Below are positions 36,006-45,190 of a stretch of DNA of 64,000 bases, piece after piece. Position 1 is the first letter of the stretch, and each line of letters opens with the position of its first letter. Under the pieces are notes generated by a model. That model had not been told where the DNA came from. It did not search any database and saw nothing but the letters and a program-made list of their open reading frames with translations. A program made the position numbers and the translations under genes. The DNA comes from Bradyrhizobium sp. SRL28 (GTDB taxonomy: Bacteria; Pseudomonadota; Alphaproteobacteria; Rhizobiales; Xanthobacteraceae): NCBI RefSeq assembly GCF_018596315.1, contig NZ_JAHEAG010000021.1:62001-126000 (forward strand), written 5' to 3'.

Positions 36006-36827
36006 TCACGCAGGCGCGAGCCTGTGCCTGAAGAACGCCAAAATCTCGTCGCGTGCCGCGATCGTCGGCTGGCCGGCCTCGTCGATCAGGTGTGCGGTGA
36101 CGACGCTGTGCGGAGTCGTAACGTGGCGCTCGAAGAATGGCGCAAGATCGGTATTCGCCGCGCTGTCCGGAAGCACCCGCCCGATGAAGCGGTCGCCGAG
36201 CGCTTCCGAATAGGCCGCGAAGCGTTGAGCCATGCAGAACTTGTCGCCCTCGAAGCGATAGGCCATGACAGTCAAATCCTCCCGCTCGAGCCGTTCGCGG
36301 ACGGCCTTGACTTCGTCGGGTGCGATTTCAATGCCTGCCGGATTGTTCAGCGGCAGCGACGGCTGCGAGAGCACCGGCGCCAGCATCGCCGGCTCGAGCA
36401 TCATGGCCAGCGCAAAATTTCCCGTAAAACACATGCCGATGGCGCCAACGCCGGGACCGCCGCACTCGCCATGCGCAAAACGCGCCAGCGAACGCAGCCA
36501 CTTCGTCACAGGACTGGATTCGTTTGAAGCCAGGGCACGAAACTCGGCGCTTACGCACGCGCGCTGAAAGATCGCGGCGCCCTCCTCCGCGCCCGGAACC
36601 GCGCCATCGCGGCCGAACAGTGATGGCATGTAGACGGTGAAGCCGGCGTCGCGGACCCAGCGGGAAAACCGCGCGACATACGGGCTGATGCCCGGCATCT
36701 CCGTCATCACAATGACGGCAGGACCTGTCCCGGCCACGTAGACGACCTTGCTGACGCCATCGAGCGTGATATCGCGGCGCGTGAAATCCTCGAGCGGATC
36801 GTCCTGCCTCATGGATCGTTTCGGCAT
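36006..36827 (-). CDS. dienelactone hydrolase family protein
   Basis: A 273-residue alpha/beta hydrolase of the dienelactone hydrolase type. The nucleophile elbow reads GMCFTGNFAL with a Cys nucleophile, and GDRFIGRVL, HVTTPHSVVTAHL supply the later region. Dienelactone hydrolases open lactones formed in ring-cleavage pathways. It is convergent with the MarR gene and divergent from the GlxA/AraC gene (161 bp), which may regulate it. The substrate is unknown. Confidence 0.88.
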   Translation of the reverse strand: MPKRSMRQDDPLEDFTRRDITLDGVSKVVYVAGTGPAVIVMTEMPGISPYVARFSRWVRDAGFTVYMPSLFGRDGAVPGAEEGAAIFQRACVSAEFRALASNESSPVTKWLRSLARFAHGECGGPGVGAIGMCFTGNFALAMMLEPAMLAPVLSQPSLPLNNPAGIEIAPDEVKAVRERLEREDLTVMAYRFEGDKFCMAQRFAAYSEALGDRFIGRVLPDSAANTDLAPFFERHVTTPHSVVTAHLIDEAGQPTIAARDEILAFFRHRLAPA

Positions 36828-36954
36828 CGGCGCAATTCCTTGTTGGTCGGTTGGTACTCAGACGGCGTCGACGCAGGCGTTGAAGGCGCCTGCGGACAAG
36901 CCACGGGGCTACGTTTTCACGCATATCGTTGCGATTTCGCGTTCCGCGGGCTAG

Positions 36955-36968
36955 TGTCAAAATTGACA
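36955..36968. promoter_or_regulatory. inverted repeat TGTCAA-AA-TTGACA
   Basis: A perfect 6-bp inverted repeat with a 2-bp spacer, 20 bases upstream of the GlxA/AraC start; a third TTGACA copy occurs at 36984-36989, overlapping the start codon. AraC-type or dimeric regulators often use such sites, so it may be the operator of this divergent gene pair. Confidence 0.5.
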
Positions 36969-36988
36969 TTTATCGGGTATTTTTTGAC

Positions 36989-37918
36989 ATGACCAAAGTC
37001 GCGGTTGTCGAGATCGAGGGATGCATGGCCTCGAGCGCGGCCATCACCTACGACGTCATGGCAACCGCCAACCGGATCAGCGCTGCGAAGCGCGGTCTGC
37101 CATTCAAGGTTACGACGGTGCGTTGCGGATCCCGCCGCAGCAGCGTCGATCTGCGCGGAATCGAACTCGTCATCGTCCCCGGTCTTGGAACGGCGTCAGC
37201 AGACGAACTGGACACGAAGTTGAAGAGCCCGATGTGCCGGCGCGCGGTCGACATGCTGACGCGGGCGCACGCGACCGGTGCCATGCTCGCCGCGTCCTGC
37301 GCGAGCACCTTCCTGCTGGCGGAGGCGGGCTTGCTCGACGGCCGGCGGGCGACCACGACATGGTGGCTCGCGCCGCTGTTCCGGCAGCGCTATCCCACCG
37401 TCGAACTGCTGACGGAGCAGATGGTCGTCGCCGATTGGCCAATCGCGACCGGCGGCGCGGCCATGGCACAGATGGACCTGATGCTTGCTGTCGTCGGCCG
37501 CTTCGCCGGACCAAGCCTGGCGAGGGCCTGCGCCAACTATCTCCTGCTGGATGAGCGGCGTTCCCAGGCGCCATTCATGGCGATTACCTATCTGGCGAGC
37601 CAGGACCCCAGGATTGCCAAGGCCGAAAAATGGGTGCGCGACAACATCGCGCGCGACTTTGCGATCGAGGAGCTCGCTGAGGCCGTCGCGCTGGCGCCGC
37701 GGACTTTTGCCCGGCGTGTCTCGGCGACCTGCGGTGTTTCACCGATTCAGTTCGTGCAACGGATCAGGCTGGAGACCGCGCGATTTCTGCTTGAGACCAC
37801 GCGCCTGTCGGTCGAGGAGATCGCACGGCAGGTCGGCTATGCGGAGCCTTCGACCCTTCGCCGGCTGATCCGGCGCGATACGAAACATCCGCCCGGACAT
37901 TTCCGCCCCGCCGCCTGA
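36989..37918 (+). CDS. GlxA-family transcriptional regulator (DJ-1/PfpI-like plus AraC HTH)
   Basis: A 309-residue two-domain regulator. Residues 1 to about 190 are a DJ-1/PfpI-like domain (LVIVPGLGTA, GAMLAASCASTFLLAEAGLL, with the elbow Cys), and residues about 210-309 an AraC helix-turn-helix pair (IEELAEAVALAPRTFARRV, IARQVGYAEPSTLRRLI). The ATG at 36989 is chosen because the upstream extension lacks a domain. Members respond to small metabolites and activate catabolic genes. Divergent from the dienelactone hydrolase gene. Confidence 0.93.
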   Translation: MTKVAVVEIEGCMASSAAITYDVMATANRISAAKRGLPFKVTTVRCGSRRSSVDLRGIELVIVPGLGTASADELDTKLKSPMCRRAVDMLTRAHATGAMLAASCASTFLLAEAGLLDGRRATTTWWLAPLFRQRYPTVELLTEQMVVADWPIATGGAAMAQMDLMLAVVGRFAGPSLARACANYLLLDERRSQAPFMAITYLASQDPRIAKAEKWVRDNIARDFAIEELAEAVALAPRTFARRVSATCGVSPIQFVQRIRLETARFLLETTRLSVEEIARQVGYAEPSTLRRLIRRDTKHPPGHFRPAA

Positions 37919-37931
37919 GCGTCTCCCAGTC

Positions 37932-39350
37932 TCAGTAGCCCAGTATAGCCTTCACCTCGAGATACTCTTCAAATCCAAAAACCCCGAACTCACGCCCATT
38001 GCCGGACTGCTTGTAGCCACCAAAGGGCAGGCTGCGGTCGAACGGCGCGCCGTTGAGATAGACGCGCCCTGCGCGGATGCGGTTGGCGACGGCGCGAGCG
38101 CGGTTAACGTCGCTGGATTGCACGAAGCCCGCCAATCCAAACGGCGTGTCATTGGCGATCTCGATCGCCTCATCCTCGGTGTCGTAGCTCATGATCGACA
38201 GCACCGGGCCAAAAATCTCCTCGCGTGCGATCCTCATTTGCGGCGTCACGTCCCCGAACACGGTCGGACGAACATAGTATCCACGGTTGACTTCCGCCGG
38301 CCGCCCCGTTCCGCCAGCCACCAGCGTCGCCCCTTCGTCAACGCCGGACTGGATGAGATCCTGCACTTTCTCAAACTGCGCCTGGCTCACCAGCGGCCCC
38401 ATGGTGGATGCCGGATCCAGCGGGTCGCCGAGGCGAATGGTATCGACAGCTTCGCGCGCGGCCGCAAATGCCGCGTCCCGCTGCGCGCGAGGGATGAGCA
38501 TGCGCGTGGGAGACTGGCAGTTCTGGCCGGCGTTTGTGTAACAGGCGTGAACGCCTTGGACCACGGCGGTTTTCAGGTCGGCATCGGCAAGGATGATGTT
38601 TGCGGATTTGCCGCCCAATTCCTGCGCGACACGCTTGACCGTATCCGCCGCCAGCTTGGCCACCCTTACGCCGGCCGTTGTTGATCCGGTGAACGACACC
38701 ATGTCGATCTCGGGGTGGGCGGCGATCGCCTCGCCCACCGTGGGTCCACAGCCGTTGACGAGATTGAAAACGCCCGGCGGGAGACCCGCGTCGTCGACGA
38801 TCTCCGCAAACAACATCGCGCTGAGCGGCACGATCTCGCTGGGTTTCAGGACGACGGTGCAGCCGGTGGCGAGCGCCGGCGCGACCTTGGAGGCAACCTG
38901 GTTCAGCGGCCAGTTCCACGGCGTGATCAGTCCGCAGACACCGATCGGTTCGCGGCGGATGATACCGTTCCCCATCCGCTCCTCGAACTTGTAGTTCGCC
39001 AGCACGCGCGCGGCTTCCTCGAAATGAAACAGCGCAACTGTTGCCTGACGCTGGGTCGCAAACGTGATCGGCGCGCCCATCTCCAAGGTCATCATCCGCG
39101 CCAGTTCCGGCAGGCGCGCCCTGAAACCCTCGATGATCTTCTGAAGCCAGGACAGACGCGCTTCGACATCAGTCACGGAATATGTCGCGAAAGCGCGGCG
39201 AGCCGCCTTGACGGCCCTATCCACATCGGACCTCGAGCCCAGGCTGATCTGCGCGAATGTCTCTTCCGTCGCAGGGTTGACTATTCCAAGGGTTGACGGC
39301 GTGGCTGGATCGACCCAGGCGCCGTCGATGTAGAACTTCAATTTTTCCAT
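37932..39350 (-). CDS. aldehyde dehydrogenase family protein
   Basis: A 472-residue NAD(P)-dependent aldehyde dehydrogenase. ITPWNWPLNQV, the glutamate in ELGGKSANII, the catalytic cysteine in NAGQNCQSPTR, and the C-terminal PFGGYKQSGNGREFG are present. GGGAAACA precedes the ATG. It is the last gene of a seven-gene minus-strand operon that begins at 45055. It probably oxidises an aldehyde released by the aldolase or SDR step of that operon; the substrate cannot be read. Confidence 0.94.
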   Translation of the reverse strand: MEKLKFYIDGAWVDPATPSTLGIVNPATEETFAQISLGSRSDVDRAVKAARRAFATYSVTDVEARLSWLQKIIEGFRARLPELARMMTLEMGAPITFATQRQATVALFHFEEAARVLANYKFEERMGNGIIRREPIGVCGLITPWNWPLNQVASKVAPALATGCTVVLKPSEIVPLSAMLFAEIVDDAGLPPGVFNLVNGCGPTVGEAIAAHPEIDMVSFTGSTTAGVRVAKLAADTVKRVAQELGGKSANIILADADLKTAVVQGVHACYTNAGQNCQSPTRMLIPRAQRDAAFAAAREAVDTIRLGDPLDPASTMGPLVSQAQFEKVQDLIQSGVDEGATLVAGGTGRPAEVNRGYYVRPTVFGDVTPQMRIAREEIFGPVLSIMSYDTEDEAIEIANDTPFGLAGFVQSSDVNRARAVANRIRAGRVYLNGAPFDRSLPFGGYKQSGNGREFGVFGFEEYLEVKAILGY

Positions 39351-39398
39351 TGTTTCCCGTCCACGGCGTTACGCCGCGCTAGCGTTTGCGGTGTGTTT

Positions 39399-40160
39399 CT
39401 AGAGGTGCCTGCCTTCATCTACCGGCACCACAATTCCCGTCGAGCTGGTCAGGTTGACGATGCAAGCCACCGCCGCCCTTGCGACATCGTCGGCGGTGGT
39501 GACGTGGGCCAGCGGAAGTCGTTCGGCAATCTTCTCCAGCGCTTCACGCGTTCGACCGGCGACAAATTCCGTATCCACGCCGGCCGGCGAAACGGAGAAC
39601 ACGCGGATTTTCGGCGCAAGCACTTTCGCGAGCGCGATCGTGAGCGCGTCGACGCCCGCTTTTGCAGCCAGATACGCTAGGCTGCTGCCGATCCCCGTAC
39701 GCGCTGCGATCGATGAAATGTTCACGATCGCTGCCCCGCTGCCGCGCTCCAGCAAGGGACGGAAGGCGCGAACCATGGCGAATGGCCCGCGCAGATTGAG
39801 CGAAACGGTCCGGTCGAAGATATCGTCCGTCAATCCCTCAAGATCAGCGGCTGGCACAGGAGTGGTGGCGCCCCCGCAATTGACGAGAACATCGAGCCGT
39901 CCGTGCTGCTTATCCACCGCTGCTGCGGCCTCGGCGATCGAAACCGGATCATCGATCGCGATGCGCATGGCGAGATGGCCGCGGCCTTGCAAGCCCCCAA
40001 CCACCTCTTCGGCCTGCGCGCGGCGACTGTTGTAGCCGACCACGACAGCAGAACCCATGGCGGCAAGGCGCGCCGCGGTCGCCTTGCCGATGCCGCTGTT
40101 GCCGCCCGTGACAAGCGCAACCTTCGGGGTCGACAGCGCAGGAATTTCAATGGCAGTCAT
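39399..40160 (-). CDS. short-chain dehydrogenase/reductase
   Basis: A 253-residue SDR with complete motifs: VTGGNSGIGKATA (nucleotide binding), NCGGATT in the NNAG position, and YLAAKAG with the catalytic Tyr and Lys. The N-terminal TGxxxGIG and C-terminal GRTREALEKIAER indicate a 3-oxoacyl reductase or alcohol dehydrogenase type. It lies between the TctC receptor (11 bp) and the aldehyde dehydrogenase (48 bp). It probably acts in the same pathway as the ALDH, for example alcohol to aldehyde. Confidence 0.92.
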   Translation of the reverse strand: MTAIEIPALSTPKVALVTGGNSGIGKATAARLAAMGSAVVVGYNSRRAQAEEVVGGLQGRGHLAMRIAIDDPVSIAEAAAAVDKQHGRLDVLVNCGGATTPVPAADLEGLTDDIFDRTVSLNLRGPFAMVRAFRPLLERGSGAAIVNISSIAARTGIGSSLAYLAAKAGVDALTIALAKVLAPKIRVFSVSPAGVDTEFVAGRTREALEKIAERLPLAHVTTADDVARAAVACIVNLTSSTGIVVPVDEGRHL

Positions 40161-40171
40161 TTACCGCGGCC

Positions 40172-41140
40172 TCACATCGTGATCTTTGCGGCCTCGATCA
40201 CGGGACGCCATTTGGCGCGTTCGCCGTCGATGAACGCCTTCAGGTCTTCAGGAGAGCCGCCGACGCCTTGCAGCGAGTTTTGCTCGAGGATGGTCTTGCC
40301 CTTGTCGCTCCTGAGGAAGGCGTTCACCGCGTTGTTCACCTTGCTCACGATGTCAGGCGGCGTACCGGTAGGAGCTACGATCGCGTACCACGCGGTCGCC
40401 TCGAATTCCCTGAATCCCGCTTCCTGCACCGTCGGCACATCGGGCAGTTGCGCGACGCGCTGGCTCGTCGTCACCGCCAGCGCCCGGATCTTGCGGTCGG
40501 CCACCAGCGGCAGATAGGTCGGCATGAAATCCATGGCGACGTTGACTTGTCCCCCCAGAAGGTCCGTGATCAGTGGCGCCGAGCCGCGATAAGGCACATG
40601 CGTCATCTCCACGCCGGCAAACTGCTGGATCAGCGCCGAGGTGATGTGCCCGAGCGTTCCGTTACCGGGATGGCCGACATTGACCTTGCCGGGGTTCTGT
40701 TTGGCATAGGCAATCAGCTCGGGGAGTGTCTTCGCGGGAAAGTCTAACGTCGCCGTAATCATCATCGGAGACTTGGCGACGAGTATGACCGGCGTGAAAT
40801 CCCGCTCGGAATCGTAAGCCAAGCCCTTGTACATGAACTTGTTGAGCGCGATCGGCGCCGGCGTCCCGAACAGCCACGTATGGCCGTCGGCAGCCGCCTT
40901 GGCGACCGCCGTCCCACCGAGATTGCCGCCCGCGCCCGCACGGTTTTCGACGATGAACTGCTTACCAAAATCTTCGCTCAGCGCGTGCGCAACGGCGCGC
41001 GCCAGTGTGTCGACGGCAGCGCCGGCCGGGAACGGCACCACCATGGTGACGGGGCGATTCGGCCAGTCCTGCGCGACGGCGTGGTGACACGGCGCAACGG
41101 CAAGTGCGAGGCCCAGGAGGCCGAAAGAGAGCAAGCGCAT
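40172..41140 (-). CDS. TctC-family (Bug) tripartite tricarboxylate transporter substrate-binding protein
   Basis: A 322-residue periplasmic receptor. The N-terminal signal peptide ends VAQ before DWPNRPVTMVVPFPAGA; VENRAGAGGNLGG is the Bug consensus. GGAGGAAA precedes the ATG. Bug receptors bind carboxylic acids and usually pair with TctA and TctB permeases; none is present here, so this one may be an orphan that uses a permease elsewhere. It lies in the operon with catabolic enzymes, suggesting the ligand is the pathway substrate. Confidence 0.93.
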   Translation of the reverse strand: MRLLSFGLLGLALAVAPCHHAVAQDWPNRPVTMVVPFPAGAAVDTLARAVAHALSEDFGKQFIVENRAGAGGNLGGTAVAKAAADGHTWLFGTPAPIALNKFMYKGLAYDSERDFTPVILVAKSPMMITATLDFPAKTLPELIAYAKQNPGKVNVGHPGNGTLGHITSALIQQFAGVEMTHVPYRGSAPLITDLLGGQVNVAMDFMPTYLPLVADRKIRALAVTTSQRVAQLPDVPTVQEAGFREFEATAWYAIVAPTGTPPDIVSKVNNAVNAFLRSDKGKTILEQNSLQGVGGSPEDLKAFIDGERAKWRPVIEAAKITM

Positions 41141-41182
41141 GTTTCCTCCGAATGTGTGCGGGACTCGCGTTGGAGCGAGCGC

Positions 41183-42262
41183 TTACTCTGCAGCAAACTT
41201 GTCCAGGCCCTTGCGGCCTAACCATTTGGATAATTCGTCCGCAACGGCTTCGTTATTGAGATCGGCAAAGGCAATGTGCGTGTTGCCGCGCAGCCCCGCA
41301 TCTGACAGCAGCAAGACCTCGCAGTCGCCGCCGTGACGATTGACGATACCGCAGAAGGTCTTCGCCACTTCGACTGAGGTTTTCCAGATCGGGCGCGAGT
41401 CGGTGTAGTCGCCGAACACCATCTGTATCGGAAACTTCGTCAGCTTCTTGAACTCGGCCAGCGGCACGGAATTGGGACCATACGGCGCATCCGGCTTGGG
41501 CTCAGGCCCTTCGCCCTCCGGGAAGACGAAGCCCGGGGTTTCGTAGGCAACGATGCCCTTCATGTTGTCGCTCTTTGCCTTCAGCGCCGACAACAGCGCG
41601 CGCCAGCCGCCCGCGGAATTGGTGACGGCAATGACGGGGCCGATCTTGTCGATGGCCTGGCCGCCGGCCTCCGCCTGCAGCAATGCATTCTCGAGCGTAT
41701 CGAACTCGTCGTAACGGGCGCGGGTCGCCTGGTTCCAGGCTTCCTTGTCGGCCGTCGGAAACTGAAGGCCCGGGTGCCAGTTGAGATAGGTCAGTCCGAA
41801 ACGCCAGGCGGCAAAGTTGCGTTGATCGAAATAATCAGGCGTGTAGGCGATCGGCTCGCAGCTCCAGTTCGCGCGACCAACGCGCGGACCGTCCCACAGG
41901 TAAACAGGATATCCCTTGCGCAGGAAAATGCTCTTGTAGCCTTCGCCGCCGTCCCAGCGGTTTTCCCAAACCTTCGTGCTGGAACTGTGCCACATGATCA
42001 GGCCGACGCTGCGCCTTTTCGCCGGGATGAAGTATTCGACGTAACCATGGTCGCAGGAGAGCGTCTGGCTGGGGTCGCCGGGCTTGGTGACGACCTTGCC
42101 ACCCACTTCATACGCGCCCGTTGATTCCAGGATGATCGGAGGCTTGGGTGGTTTGCGATCCCCTTCGGCGAACGCCGTGTTGCTTAGCCCGGCAAACAAC
42201 AATGCCGCGGCAAACGGCTGCAACTGTTTCCAGCCTTTCAAATGGCTTCTACCGCAATTCAT
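41183..42262 (-). CDS. secreted alpha/beta-hydrolase-like protein
   Basis: A 359-residue protein with an N-terminal signal peptide ending in AFA before EGDRKPPKPP. The fold shows VIAVTNSAGGWRALLSALK with the nucleophile-like TNSAGG elbow and NTHIAF near the C-terminus for the His. Compared with an ATG at 42289, the ATG at 42262 has a much better GGGGAGGAGG site. It may hydrolyse an ester or lactone in the periplasm before transport by the TctC system. Family-level call only. Confidence 0.8.
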   Translation of the reverse strand: MNCGRSHLKGWKQLQPFAAALLFAGLSNTAFAEGDRKPPKPPIILESTGAYEVGGKVVTKPGDPSQTLSCDHGYVEYFIPAKRRSVGLIMWHSSSTKVWENRWDGGEGYKSIFLRKGYPVYLWDGPRVGRANWSCEPIAYTPDYFDQRNFAAWRFGLTYLNWHPGLQFPTADKEAWNQATRARYDEFDTLENALLQAEAGGQAIDKIGPVIAVTNSAGGWRALLSALKAKSDNMKGIVAYETPGFVFPEGEGPEPKPDAPYGPNSVPLAEFKKLTKFPIQMVFGDYTDSRPIWKTSVEVAKTFCGIVNRHGGDCEVLLLSDAGLRGNTHIAFADLNNEAVADELSKWLGRKGLDKFAAE

Positions 42263-42320
42263 GATCAGCCTCCTCCCCAAATAATGCACGCCGCTTTTCG
42301 CGGTCTTTGCGCGCGTCTTG

Positions 42321-43292
42321 CTAGGCGGCGTCCTGGGTGGCCGACTGGCTCACCGGAAGATTCAGAAATTGTGCGGCGTTGTCGCTGATGAGCTTCCTGA
42401 TCGCAGGGCGCGGCATCTGCAGATCTAGCAGGATCTGCGTGATGCTGCGGAAGCCATCGACCGGACGCTGCGAGCCCTGCAGCCCGAGGTCGGACGACAG
42501 GATCGTGTTGTCGACGCCGGCCACCTCGATCAGGTGCGCGAGATCATCCGGGCTGTACTTCAGGGATTTGCCTTCGATGAACATGCAGATCGAATGTTCC
42601 ATCTTGACGCCGCGCGCGACGAGCTGACGGATATCCGTGTCGCTGCAGCCGACGATGTAGGTCGGATGGTTGACCATCATCTTCTTGACGCCGCGCCGCG
42701 CCGCCTCCTCGAACAGGATATGCAGTTCACTGGCCGGCAGGTGACCGCCGGCCAGGATGATATCAGCCTCGGCAATGAGATCGATGACCTTCCTGGTGTC
42801 GTCCGTGAGCTTGCCGTTGGCGTCGAGCGCCGAAAGCGGGATCGGATCGAGCATCTTTTGCGAGGTCTTTGGAAAGGTCGAATTTCCCTTCGCCATCGCT
42901 TCGATATGGTTCGCCGCCGACAGCGTCGGCATCCAGACGATCCTGGCGCCGAGCTTGATGGCGTGGTCGACGGCGTGCGGGTTGATGCCACCCGACGCAT
43001 TGTTCAGAACAATGCCCGAGAACAGCTTCACATTGGTTTCGGGGAACAGCTTCTCCAAGAGGATCGCATGCGCCATGCCGGCATAGAAGTGATCCTTGTA
43101 GAGCACGGCACGGAATTTCGCTTCCGCCGCATCGAGCAGCTCCTCGTGATGATCGAGGATGCGCGGCATGGCCGCCGGACCGCTATGGCAGTGCAGATCG
43201 ATCGCGCCGACCAGCAGCTCGGCGACCTCAGCCGCCCGCGACAGCGGCGGCAGCGGTACGGTGGTCGGGTAGGATGCTTGCTTGTCGGCCAT
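42321..43292 (-). CDS. DUF6282 amidohydrolase-like protein
   Basis: A 323-residue protein of the amidohydrolase (TIM-barrel) superfamily. AIDLHCHSGPAA near residues 31-42 supplies the HxH metal site; VNHPTYIVGCSDTDIR and SSDLGLQGSQRP are further family landmarks. The call to DUF6282 is from recollection. Members are metal-dependent hydrolases of unknown substrate. Gap of 28 bp to the cupin-like gene. Confidence 0.8.
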   Translation of the reverse strand: MADKQASYPTTVPLPPLSRAAEVAELLVGAIDLHCHSGPAAMPRILDHHEELLDAAEAKFRAVLYKDHFYAGMAHAILLEKLFPETNVKLFSGIVLNNASGGINPHAVDHAIKLGARIVWMPTLSAANHIEAMAKGNSTFPKTSQKMLDPIPLSALDANGKLTDDTRKVIDLIAEADIILAGGHLPASELHILFEEAARRGVKKMMVNHPTYIVGCSDTDIRQLVARGVKMEHSICMFIEGKSLKYSPDDLAHLIEVAGVDNTILSSDLGLQGSQRPVDGFRSITQILLDLQMPRPAIRKLISDNAAQFLNLPVSQSATQDAA

Positions 43293-43320
43293 GGTCGGGG
43301 CCCTTTCGGTTGAACGCGTA

Positions 43321-44253
43321 TCAGGCAGCGGACTTGCCGGCGGGGTTTTGCGCGGGCATCGGATAATCGTCTTCGTTGAGCACCCAGCCCGGCTTGGCCG
43401 AAAAATCCATGCGTGGTGGGCAGAAGATGTCGACGAGAACGTTGAGCTTGGGATCGATGGCCTGCGAGGTGTGAATGGAGGGCGGCGGAATCACGGCGAT
43501 GGAAGGCGATCCGCAGCTCTCGTGATCGTCGTTGCGCCACTGGGCCATGTCGGTCGTCCATGGCCAGCGCAGGTGATGAATGAAGGTGCCGGCCAGCGCC
43601 AGCGAGCATTGCTCGAAATCGTCATGGTGGTGCGGCGACATCTTGCCCGGATCGCGCGGGCCGTTTTTCGGCTCGAGGAAATTCACCATGAAGGTCGAGC
43701 AACGGAAGATCCGACCGAACCGGCCCGGCGTTGCCGCGACGTCGAGACTGTAGGTGCGGATCTTCGAGCCACCCACTGCCTCCGGCCACGGTTCGAACGG
43801 CGGCAAATTGGGATGCGGCGTCGCGTAAGACGCGGCGTTGGAGCACAGAATTGCGAGATCTTCCGATCGCGTCGTCACCATGCGCACCACCTTGGCAGCG
43901 CCCAGCAGCGTGACAGAGCTTGCGCCCGCCGGCACGAAACTGATGGAGTGACCGTTGACGACCTTGCGCTCGTTGCCCCACACGATCTCGGCGCCCGCGC
44001 CTGGATCGGGAAGCAGCACGACATATTCGTCGGGCTGGTCGGCTCGACTCAGCACCGCGCCTTTGTCGGCGTCGCTATAGGCGATGATGAAGTTCTGGCC
44101 GCGGGCGTACCAGGTGCGTGCGCCATTTTGATTTTCGGCCGGCGGCGTTTCGTAGAATTTCGCATACTCGGCGCCTGCGAAATGGGTGGCCGCGGGCTTT
44201 GCGCCGACTGGAGTGGCGGCGAGCGCTGCTCGGGGATCAGTGCTGTGATACAT
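43321..44253 (-). CDS. cupin-like protein of unknown function
   Basis: About 310 residues, start uncertain (ATG 44253 or ATG 44262; both overlap the aldolase gene end at 44237). HHHDDFEQCSLALAGTFIHHL near the C-terminal third and PPPSIHTSQ look like a cupin iron site. The first half is a second beta-rich domain (KVVNGHSISFVPAG). It may be a bicupin dioxygenase or isomerase. I do not recognise a closer family. Confidence 0.7.
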   Translation of the reverse strand: MYHSTDPRAALAATPVGAKPAATHFAGAEYAKFYETPPAENQNGARTWYARGQNFIIAYSDADKGAVLSRADQPDEYVVLLPDPGAGAEIVWGNERKVVNGHSISFVPAGASSVTLLGAAKVVRMVTTRSEDLAILCSNAASYATPHPNLPPFEPWPEAVGGSKIRTYSLDVAATPGRFGRIFRCSTFMVNFLEPKNGPRDPGKMSPHHHDDFEQCSLALAGTFIHHLRWPWTTDMAQWRNDDHESCGSPSIAVIPPPSIHTSQAIDPKLNVLVDIFCPPRMDFSAKPGWVLNEDDYPMPAQNPAGKSAA

Positions 44254-45055
44254 GTGTGCCATCCGTGGTTTGCACGAGGGTTCTGAAATCGGTGAGCGTT
44301 TGCGCCGCGGCCCGGCGCATCTGGCCCTGGTCCGACGAGATGATGAAGGCACTGGCGCCGAGGCCGGCGAAATCCTTGGCTTCCGCCGCGCTCGCGACCA
44401 TCACGCAGACCGGCTTGGCGGCTTTCTTCGCCGCGGCAATGATCCGGACAACGGCGTCCTTCACCGACGCGTCCGCCGACGATTTGGCGCCAAGGGAGAC
44501 GGTGAGATCGCCACGGCCGATGAAGAACCCGTGGATTCCGTCGACGGCGGCGATGGCGTCGATGTGATCGAGCGCTTCGGGATCCTCGATCATTGCGATC
44601 GCGCAGACCGATGCATCCTGTTCATCAACGAGGGTCCACATCGGCGTGCCGCCATAGGCGCCGGCGCGGGCCGAACCGGAATAGCCGCGCCGTCCACCGC
44701 GATATCGCGCGGCCGCCGCAACCGCACGCGCCTTCTCGACGGTTGCGACATGGGGCACCAGCACGCCGGCTGCGCCGCAGTCCAGGCAGGACAGGATCTT
44801 GGCCGGATCGTCCGATGACACCCGCACGATGCCGGCGAGGTTGCTGGCGCGCGCGGCCAGCAGCATGACATCGGTCATCGCGCGATCGATCGGCGCGTGC
44901 TCCTCGTCGATCACGACGAAATCATAGCCGAGCGCGCCGAATATCTCCGTCGCGTGCGTGGTGGGTGTCTTGATGAAGGAGCCGACGACGGTCTGCCGCG
45001 CCGAGAAGCGGCGGCGAAATGACGAAAAATGCGGCCTGACGACGTCTCCGGACAC
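44237..45055 (-). CDS. HpcH/HpaI aldolase/citrate lyase family protein
   Basis: A 272-residue class II aldolase. DFVVIDEEHAPIDR carries the DxEH magnesium loop, VRVSSDDPAKILSCLDCGA the basic substrate-binding region, GAAGVLVPHV and the SGSARAGAYGG loop follow. The start is GTG 45055, preceded by GGGAGGAA; upstream in-frame extension to 45289 lacks homology. These enzymes cleave 4-hydroxy-2-ketoacids to pyruvate plus an aldehyde. It is the first gene of the operon and the ALDH at its end could oxidise the aldehyde released. Confidence 0.9.
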   Translation of the reverse strand: MSGDVVRPHFSSFRRRFSARQTVVGSFIKTPTTHATEIFGALGYDFVVIDEEHAPIDRAMTDVMLLAARASNLAGIVRVSSDDPAKILSCLDCGAAGVLVPHVATVEKARAVAAAARYRGGRRGYSGSARAGAYGGTPMWTLVDEQDASVCAIAMIEDPEALDHIDAIAAVDGIHGFFIGRGDLTVSLGAKSSADASVKDAVVRIIAAAKKAAKPVCVMVASAAEAKDFAGLGASAFIISSDQGQMRRAAAQTLTDFRTLVQTTDGTHVSQH

Positions 45056-45190
45056 GGCTGTTCCTCCCGGCCATCTGCACAGGCCGCCTTCAGAAGGCAG
45101 ACTCCGGCGTGGCGCTTGGTGAAAACCATTGCAGGGAGGGCGCCGGTCGGCCATAGCTATTCCGCCGCGTTCCACCAGGTGGAATTCTTG

